Assembly (NCBI GenBank): GCA_030149585.1
Contig: JASFBJ010000076.1
Location: forward strand, 1 to 13,025
Length of the DNA stretch: 13,025 bases
DNA from: Desulfobacterales bacterium
Lineage (GTDB): Bacteria; Desulfobacterota; Desulfobacteria; Desulfobacterales; JASFBJ01
Direction: 5' to 3'
Positions 8,603 to 13,025 of this stretch are shown here, piece after piece (positions within the stretch are counted from its first letter, which is position 1; the number at the start of each line of letters is the position of its first letter). The notes under the pieces were generated by a model, which ran no database searches, was not told the DNA's origin, and was given only the letters and a program-made list of their open reading frames with translations. The position numbers and the translations under genes were made by a program.

Positions 8603-8660
8603 TTAATTTCAGGGGTTGAACGTGCTGTTTATAAATAATTCAATATAAAAATTATTCAGA

Positions 8661-9386
8661 TTAAAACAGTCTGTAAACCCATCCTGGAATTACCTGCAAA
8701 GCGCGATTTAAAATAACGCCCCCTATGGCACAATCATTTCCCTGAAGCAGCAGTTTTGCTTTTTCAGCAACCTCCCTTTGTACTTTGCTGGCGCGAAGCA
8801 CAAGAAATGTTAAATCAGAGGCAATAGCAACTGATAATGAATCACTAGCCTCTAAGAGTGGGGGGGCATCAATTAAAATATAATCAAATTGGTCTCTGAT
8901 TTTTTTTGTCAATTCAATGATTTTATTTTGAGGGATCTCCCTGACTGTTTTGCGAGTAGGAATTCCGCTTGGAATGACGAATAAATTTCTATCTTCGATC
9001 CGGCAAATTGCATCAGAAACCGTGCATCTATTTGTCAAAAGATCAGTAAGGCCAGGCTCAACAGGGATCTGAAAAAATTTATATAATCCAGAATCATGGA
9101 GGTTGCCGTCTATTAAAACTATTTTTTTCTCAGTTTTTTTTGCAAGAAAATAGTGGGCAAGGCTGGTAATAATACTGGTTACTCCCTCGTTCTTACGACA
9201 ACTGGTGAAATTAAAAACTTTATAATTATTTTTTTTGGAATTATATAAAAGCTTTTTTTCTAAATCAGCAATCTGCTTTTTATTTTGGAGGGTTAGAAGC
9301 GCGGATCTTGAAGATGAGGCAGCAGTTGATACATCCTGCTTAACCGAGTTTTTTTGTTTGAGCAGTGCTTCATATGTTTTTGCCAT
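8661..9386 (-). CDS. CpsD/CapB-like P-loop ATPase (BY-kinase family) with altered Walker A
   Basis: A 241-residue MinD/ParA-fold protein of the CpsD/Wzc-kinase group, encoded apart from its membrane partner. It starts MAKTYEALL, the short N-terminal peptide common in stand-alone members. Walker A' is at 89-95 (IVLIDGN), Walker B at 169-176 (YILIDAPP), and the C-terminal GGVILNRALQVIPGWVYRLF is family-typical. The Walker A region at 62-71 reads SCRKNEGVTS: the position of the invariant lysine is Val 69, and a glycine is Asn 66. The C terminus has one tyrosine, not the Tyr cluster of active bacterial tyrosine kinases. I therefore infer a regulator of the co-polymerase that may bind nucleotide weakly or not at all. 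Some relatives in EPS loci, as I recall, also have EG(T/V)(S/T) at this place, so this may mark a subfamily and not decay. Confidence 0.88.
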   Translation of the reverse strand: MAKTYEALLKQKNSVKQDVSTAASSSRSALLTLQNKKQIADLEKKLLYNSKKNNYKVFNFTSCRKNEGVTSIITSLAHYFLAKKTEKKIVLIDGNLHDSGLYKFFQIPVEPGLTDLLTNRCTVSDAICRIEDRNLFVIPSGIPTRKTVREIPQNKIIELTKKIRDQFDYILIDAPPLLEASDSLSVAIASDLTFLVLRASKVQREVAEKAKLLLQGNDCAIGGVILNRALQVIPGWVYRLF

Positions 9387-9404
9387 TTTGAGAATACTCC
9401 GTAT

Positions 9405-10880
9405 TTAATTTGACTTTACTTCCATGATATTACAAATAACGGGCAGATTCAGAAATTCTTCAACATCGGAAGCTGTCTTTAATCTTTGATCGAGTGATTC
9501 AAGGATAAATGGAAAACTCAGGGCAGAAAAAATACCTGCCAGAATTGAAAGAAATAACAAACGCATCCTGTTTGGAAAGACCCGCTGGTTTGGAATGCTT
9601 GCGCTATCGGCAATACTGACATTTGCCAGATCCCGATTTGCGCGTTCTGAAAAAATTGAGGCATCTTCGGTCTTGGAAGCATAGAGTATATAATTATTTT
9701 TATATATTTCAATTTGACGCTGCAACTCTATTTGAGTTTTTTCCCTTTGATTTAATATGGCCAGCTTTTCCTTAATATTGCTGATTCTTTTTACCAGGGA
9801 TTGCTTTTTAATTTTCAGACTTTCAAGTTCCAGCTCATCTGTTCTCAATGCCTTATAGACTTCTTTTTTTATCTCGCCTCGAAGCATGTCAATTTGAGCG
9901 TTAATATCGTTATGCTCCCTGCTTGACATGGTATAAGTTTTTTGAATTTCGCTGCGCCTTATCAAAAGAGGCACGATACTCTCTTCAAGACCTACAATTA
10001 CAGGGATATTACGCATTTCTTTTGTAACCAGTACATCATTTTTATTTTTATCAAGTTCGCTGCGCAAAATTGAAATCCGGGCTTTTGATTCATCATAGGT
10101 TATTTCAATATTTTCCAGTGTTTCATTAAGATTTCTAAGCAATACCATGATTGTTTCGTTTTGCATTGCAAGATCTATAATATCATTTTTTTTATGAAAC
10201 TCTTTTAATTTGTTTTCAACCTCCAACAGCTTTTTACGATAGTCAACGGTTTGATCTCGATAAAAAAGCAAACCATCTTTTTTATTAAAAACATTATTAT
10301 GATGTTCAATATAAATTTCAAGAAGCTTATTTAAAACAATTGCAGCCTGCCTGGGTTTCTCGGCTGTCAGGGTCACATATATGACATTTGAGTCTTCTTC
10401 GGCAGGCTTGATTGTTAAAGAATTCTGGATTAATTCAATATTACTCTCAACTGATGATTTATAGGGTTCTGCCAGTCGGGTAATTGTTGCCATGCGAAAA
10501 ACCATCTTTTTTAAAAAAACAATAATATCATAATACCAGATTCTATCTGTAGATTTCAGTTCCATATGGGAATTAAAGTGAATAACCGTTTTTTTTATTA
10601 CATCATTGCTGCGCAGCAGAGCAATCTCGGTATTTACATCTTTAGCTGTCAGTATTGCTATACGTCTTTCATAATCTCCTGAATCAGCCGAGATTACTGA
10701 ACCTTCACTGGTTCTGGGCAATAATAAAATTTTTGCGTGGCTTTCATAGCGTGGTATGCAGGTATAAGCATAAAATGAAACCAGTCCAACGATAATAATA
10801 AAAATTAAAACAGCTTGAGTTTTCCAGAAAAACCAGATTCTAAGAAAATCTCTCATTGAATGCAATTTTGGCAGGGCCAT
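9405..10880 (-). CDS. Polysaccharide co-polymerase / chain-length determinant (Wzz/GumC type)
   Basis: A 491-residue inner-membrane protein with the PCP layout. A first membrane helix is at about 21-40, a periplasmic alpha/beta domain begins with RYESHAKILL (44-53), and a long helical, coiled-coil region spans about 200-400. The Pro-rich IPNQRVFPNR precedes the second helix at 440-460, and a cytoplasmic tail, ESLDQRLKTASDVEEFLNLP, spans 461-480. The tail ends without a kinase domain; the ATPase is the next gene, 18 bp downstream, as in CpsC/CpsD pairs. It should control polymer length and link Wzy with the Wza channel, with its tail as the docking site for the ATPase. ATG 10880 has AGGA six bases upstream. 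Confidence 0.93.
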   Translation of the reverse strand: MALPKLHSMRDFLRIWFFWKTQAVLIFIIIVGLVSFYAYTCIPRYESHAKILLLPRTSEGSVISADSGDYERRIAILTAKDVNTEIALLRSNDVIKKTVIHFNSHMELKSTDRIWYYDIIVFLKKMVFRMATITRLAEPYKSSVESNIELIQNSLTIKPAEEDSNVIYVTLTAEKPRQAAIVLNKLLEIYIEHHNNVFNKKDGLLFYRDQTVDYRKKLLEVENKLKEFHKKNDIIDLAMQNETIMVLLRNLNETLENIEITYDESKARISILRSELDKNKNDVLVTKEMRNIPVIVGLEESIVPLLIRRSEIQKTYTMSSREHNDINAQIDMLRGEIKKEVYKALRTDELELESLKIKKQSLVKRISNIKEKLAILNQREKTQIELQRQIEIYKNNYILYASKTEDASIFSERANRDLANVSIADSASIPNQRVFPNRMRLLFLSILAGIFSALSFPFILESLDQRLKTASDVEEFLNLPVICNIMEVKSN

Positions 10881-10902
10881 TTTATATCCTTTTTATATCC
10901 TC
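10881..10902 (-). promoter_or_regulatory. Duplicated Shine-Dalgarno before the co-polymerase gene
   Basis: On the minus strand the 22 bases before ATG 10880 contain AGGATATAAA twice, the proximal copy with AGGA six bases from the start codon. The proximal copy is the ribosome binding site and fixes the start. The distal copy looks like a short duplication. Confidence 0.5.
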
Positions 10903-10952
10903 ATTTACAGTTTCAAATTATCTGAAGATCAATTGAGAACTATAGAGTTTAC

Positions 10953-10976
10953 AGATAAATAATATAGATAAATAAT
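10953..10976. repeat. Short direct repeat AGATAAATAAT, two copies
   Basis: AGATAAATAAT occurs at 10953-10963 and again at 10966-10976, in the 100-bp space between the export lipoprotein gene and the co-polymerase gene. It lies just after the stop of the former. It may be a regulator site or chance in AT-rich DNA. No hairpin with a T-run is seen, so I do not call a terminator. Confidence 0.4.
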
Positions 10977-10980
10977 GTTG

Positions 10981-12000
10981 CTATTTTATGACTGGGTCAT
11001 GCCTTAAAAAGGTTCCACCCATATTATAGTTGGCAGTAAACATATCCGGTATCATTTGATTTATATACTGGTCCACAAAAAGATTTGCTCTGGCAATTCT
11101 TGATTTTGGAACATAGATAATATCATATTGAACCAGTGTGATATCGTGTCCGATATTTCCCTGCTCAATAATTTTCTTTAAATTAACCAGGCGGGCTACC
11201 GGGCGATTTTGCTTATCGCGTCTAATAACCATTATAGTGCTTTTTTCGGCTGTATTAAGAACTCCTCCTGATTTTGAGAGCATTTGCATAACTGTTGACG
11301 GGCGCTCCATTAAATAATAATCAGGTTTTTTAACCTCACCCATTATATATACCAGATTGGCATTCATCTTTTTTAAAATAAGAGAAACAGTTAAATTCCG
11401 TATTAATTTGCCATACTCCTTTGTTGCAATAGCTTTTAGTCTGGGAATTGTTTTCCCGGCTGCTTTTATATCATCAATAATCGGAAGTGATAAATATCCA
11501 TCCGGTCGAATGGTGGATAGCTTACTTTGACCTCGCGGTGAAGTTGTAATGGATTTTTTAAGATGTTCAATGGCGCGATTATACTGAATCATGGTGATGG
11601 TTACCACCGGATTTTTAAAAATATCGTTGTAAAGCAGGGTAATCTTATTTTGGAGCTGCGATGGAGTCAGACCGATAACATGCAGGTCTCCTTTGCGAGG
11701 CATGGCAATATTGCCGTCAGGACGAACCGTTAATTGGCGGTTTGTATCACCATGATAGGTAAATTCAACCTTGATGATATCGCCTACTGCCAGATAATAT
11801 TCACTGTTATCTGGTTTGGGTGTATAATGATAAACAATTTCAACTACGTCCCCTGGCCCAAGCAAATATTCATATTCAATTTTGGGCAAAGGATCCTGAT
11901 AAACAACATCTTCACTGATTTTTATTTCAGAGGTAGCGCAAGCTGCTAAAAAAAAGCAAAAAATAACAAGAAATAAAAAGCTATCTGGTTTAAATTTCAT
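10981..12000 (-). CDS. wza: Outer-membrane polysaccharide export lipoprotein (Wza/GumB-like)
   Basis: I start this at ATG 12000 (339 residues) because AGGA lies seven bases upstream and the protein then begins with a standard lipoprotein signal, MKFKPDSFLFLVIFCFFLAAC, with lipobox LAAC and Cys 21. A TTG at 12033 would add 11 residues with no Shine-Dalgarno. Ala and Thr after the Cys suit outer-membrane sorting. YEYLLGPGDVVEIVYH (43-58) opens the polysaccharide-export domain. VRPDGNIAMPRKGDLHVIGL (92-111) and IRPDGYLSLP (164-173) are two copies of its core strand motif, and an SLBB-like part follows (VYIMGEVKKPDYYLM, 217-231). The C-terminal ANLFVDQYINQMIPD (305-319) matches the end of export proteins of this type. 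It should form the outer-membrane channel for the polymer. It is first in the operon, directly behind a strong promoter. Confidence 0.92.
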   Translation of the reverse strand: MKFKPDSFLFLVIFCFFLAACATSEIKISEDVVYQDPLPKIEYEYLLGPGDVVEIVYHYTPKPDNSEYYLAVGDIIKVEFTYHGDTNRQLTVRPDGNIAMPRKGDLHVIGLTPSQLQNKITLLYNDIFKNPVVTITMIQYNRAIEHLKKSITTSPRGQSKLSTIRPDGYLSLPIIDDIKAAGKTIPRLKAIATKEYGKLIRNLTVSLILKKMNANLVYIMGEVKKPDYYLMERPSTVMQMLSKSGGVLNTAEKSTIMVIRRDKQNRPVARLVNLKKIIEQGNIGHDITLVQYDIIYVPKSRIARANLFVDQYINQMIPDMFTANYNMGGTFLRHDPVIK

Positions 12001-12007
12001 TTTGGTT

Positions 12008-12013
12008 TCCTGA
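12008..12013 (-). promoter_or_regulatory. Ribosome binding site of the export lipoprotein gene
   Basis: TCAGGA on the minus strand, with AGGA seven bases before ATG 12000. It decides between this start and the upstream TTG at 12033. Confidence 0.75.
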
Positions 12014-12119
12014 GTCAGAGAAAAATTTTGCAAATAAGAATTAACCTGAAGATGTTATTATTTAAATCAAAATAAAGAAATTTCTCAATAAGTTAGCGTT
12101 ATTTTAAATAATTTAAAAG

Positions 12120-12147
12120 TGTATATATTTTCACTAGATCTTGTCAA
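12120..12147 (-). promoter_or_regulatory. Sigma-70-like promoter of the polysaccharide operon
   Basis: On the minus strand a perfect -35 box TTGACA (12147-12142) is followed by a 16-bp spacer and TATACA (12125-12120) as -10 box. A very AT-rich stretch with A and T tracts lies directly upstream of the -35 and could act as an UP element. Transcription would start near 12113, leaving a leader of about 110 nt before ATG 12000. This is the best promoter in the window and lies in the expected place for the whole minus-strand operon. The leader is AT-rich with no strong hairpin. Confidence 0.65.
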
Positions 12148-12170
12148 GAAAAATATTTTTTGTTTATAAT
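12141..12170 (+). promoter_or_regulatory. Candidate promoter for the Ig-repeat lipoprotein, sharing the -35 site of the operon promoter
   Basis: On the plus strand TTGTCA (12141-12146) and a perfect TATAAT (12165-12170) are 18 bp apart. The -35 hexamer lies on the same bases as the -35 of the opposite promoter, so polymerase could not occupy both at once. Transcription would start near 12177, about 185 nt before the gene. Confidence 0.4.
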
Positions 12171-12224
12171 ACTTTAACATCATGATTTTTAATGCTTTTT
12201 AAACTGATTAACCTCAACCAGTCA

Positions 12225-12254
12225 TTGACCTTCATATTTACATCATGTTATAAA
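12225..12254 (+). promoter_or_regulatory. Alternative promoter for the Ig-repeat lipoprotein
   Basis: TTGACC (12225-12230), an 18-bp spacer and TATAAA (12249-12254) on the plus strand, each one mismatch from consensus. It would start transcription near 12261, about 100 nt before ATG 12361. With the promoter at 12141-12170 it accounts for most signals in the 360-bp gap between the two divergent genes; I see no RNA gene or terminator there. Confidence 0.4.
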
Positions 12255-12346
12255 AAATTTAAAATAAATTGGTGATAATCTTTTTCAGGCACAAGGTTGA
12301 ATAACTTTTTGTATCTACTATACCTTTGAAATAATAAATAATTTAT

Positions 12347-12352
12347 GAGGTG
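12347..12352 (+). promoter_or_regulatory. Ribosome binding site of the Ig-repeat lipoprotein
   Basis: GAGGTG eight bases before ATG 12361, a near-consensus Shine-Dalgarno that fixes this start over the internal ATG at codon 5. Confidence 0.75.
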
Positions 12353-12462
12353 CTTTTAAAATGAATTTTAAGATGAAATTGAAAAATAGTATTTTTTTAA
12401 ATTTGATAAAAACAGTTTTATCAACAGGATTAATTATATTTGCGCTCTCTGCCTGTGATAAT

Positions 12463-12498
12463 GGTGGAGGCGGTGGGGGTGGGGGTGACGATGATGAC
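12463..12498 (+). repeat. Poly-Gly / poly-Asp linker repeat after the lipoprotein cysteine
   Basis: Eight glycine codons (12463-12486), almost all GGT or GGG, followed by four aspartate codons (12487-12498). The G-rich, low-complexity run is slippage-prone and encodes a flexible spacer between the lipid anchor and the Ig-like domains. Confidence 0.8.
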
Positions 12499-12510
12499 AC
12501 CACCAGGCCT

Positions 12511-12787
12511 GAACTTGTATTAATTGAGGTAACGCCCGCTGATACAACAACACCTTCCGATATTATACGACAATTTTCAGCTACCGGAACCTATACGGAC
12601 AGCAGCACCCAGGATATAACGGATTCAGTTACATGGAGTTCTTCAGACAGTAGCCGTAGCTACAATAAGCAACGTGAGCGGCAGCAAGGGGCTCGCAAAC
12701 AGTGTTGATGCAGGGAGCGCAACCATCACCGCAACATATACATCAACGGGCATAAGCGGCAGCACTGAGTTGACGGTTACTGATGCG
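12511..12787 (+). repeat. First copy of the 276-bp Ig-like tandem repeat (with one extra base)
   Basis: The unit runs from GAACTTGTAT at 12511 to the base before the same word at 12788, 277 bp with the extra C, hence 276 bp or 92 codons when repaired. Over the shared part it differs from the second copy at fewer than about 20 positions by eye. Confidence 0.85.
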
Positions 12788-13025
12788 GAACTTGTATCAA
12801 TTGAGATAACACCCGCTGATACAATAATACCTTCCGGTATTATACAACAATTTTCAGCTACCGGAACCTATACGGACAGCAGCACTCAGGATATAACGGA
12901 TTCCGTTACATGGAGCACTTCAGACAGTGAAGTAGCTACAATAAGCAACGTGAGCGGCAGCACGGGGCTGGCAAACAGTGTTGATGCAGGGAGGCGCAAC
13001 CATCACCGCAACTGATACATCAACG
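12788..13025 (+). repeat. Second, partial copy of the Ig-like tandem repeat
   Basis: Starts with GAACTTGTAT and follows the first copy to the window edge. It has its own extra G at 12993/12994 but lacks the extra C of the first copy. More copies probably follow beyond 13025. Confidence 0.85.

Larger units (their letters stand above)
12361..13025 (+). pseudogene. Lipoprotein with tandem bacterial Ig-like (Big_2-type) repeats; two frameshifts, runs off right edge
   Basis: The protein begins with a lipoprotein signal (lipobox LSAC, Cys 32, then Asp-Asn), a linker of eight glycines and four aspartates (residues 35-46), then repeats of about 92 residues. Each repeat starts ELVxIEVTPAD, continues QFSATGTYTDSSTQDITDSV, TWSSSD and VATISNVSGS, and ends in a TITATYTSTGISGS block, the pattern of Big_2-type Ig-like domains. 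Reading is broken twice. An extra C at 12654/12655 shifts the first repeat and gives a stop near 12706. An extra G at 12993/12994 shifts the second and gives a stop near 13015. Removing each base restores one continuous frame. If intact it would be a surface-anchored, possibly adhesive protein. It is divergent from the polysaccharide operon, so a link to biofilm matrix is possible but inferred. The breaks may be sequencing errors. Confidence 0.75.

Noticed and set aside
8634..8656. Inverted repeat AATAATT...AATTATT as a terminator after the ATPase gene
   Set aside because: The stem is only A and T, seven pairs, without a T-run; it would not terminate well.
12287..12302. Possible sigma-54 promoter (AGGCAC then TTGAA)
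   Set aside because: The spacing is one base short and the essential GC of the -12 element is missing.
12297..12324. Third plus-strand promoter, TTGAAT-16-TATACC
   Set aside because: Both boxes are poor next to the candidates at 12141-12170 and 12225-12254, and the leader would be very short.
12318..12503. Minus-strand frame with a poly-proline run
   Set aside because: The prolines are the reverse complement of the Gly codons of the lipoprotein linker; there is no promoter or start signal.

Overview
This AT-rich window is most of a Wzx/Wzy-dependent exopolysaccharide or capsule cluster from a Gram-negative bacterium. An outer-membrane export lipoprotein (Wza type) shows that there is an outer membrane. 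The low GC, the gene order (Wza, GumC/Wzz, stand-alone CpsD-like ATPase) and the poly-Gly Ig-repeat lipoprotein next door remind me of Desulfobacterota (deltaproteobacteria). That is an impression; no marker gene here settles it.

Layout. From about 12.15 kb leftward to base 1, ten genes run on the minus strand, in transcription order: export lipoprotein (10981-12000), chain-length co-polymerase (9405-10880), CpsD-like P-loop ATPase (8661-9386), secreted glycosidase-like protein with an inserted carbohydrate-binding-like module (6819-8510), Wzy polymerase (5546-6826), GT4 glycosyltransferase (4414-5541), Wzx flippase (2952-4430), and three more GT4 glycosyltransferases (1799-2959, 625-1797, and 593 running off the left edge). 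From the glycosidase to the third transferase the genes overlap or lie within 4 bp, so they read as one translationally coupled operon. The exceptions are a 100-bp gap after the export gene, an 18-bp gap before the ATPase gene, a 138-bp gap with a 12-bp tandem repeat before the glycosidase gene, and a 31-bp gap before the last transferase. A strong sigma-70-like promoter (TTGACA-16-TATACA) precedes the export gene. On the right, reading the other way, is a lipoprotein gene with tandem 92-residue bacterial Ig-like repeats. It is interrupted by two one-base insertions and runs off the right edge.

How the genes work together (family knowledge plus inference). The glycosyltransferases build a lipid-linked repeat unit on the cytoplasmic face, Wzx flips it, and Wzy polymerises it in the periplasm. 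The GumC-like protein with the CpsD-like ATPase sets chain length and couples to the Wza-type outer-membrane channel. The secreted glycosidase-like protein probably trims, edits or releases the polymer. No initiating sugar-phosphate transferase (WbaP/PglC type) lies in the window; it may be beyond the left edge or elsewhere.

Most worth a second look: the CBM-in-barrel glycosidase-like protein inside the assembly operon; the ATPase whose Walker A lysine is valine; overlapping divergent promoters that share one -35 site; the AAGTGTCAA iterons; and the doubly frameshifted Ig-repeat lipoprotein.
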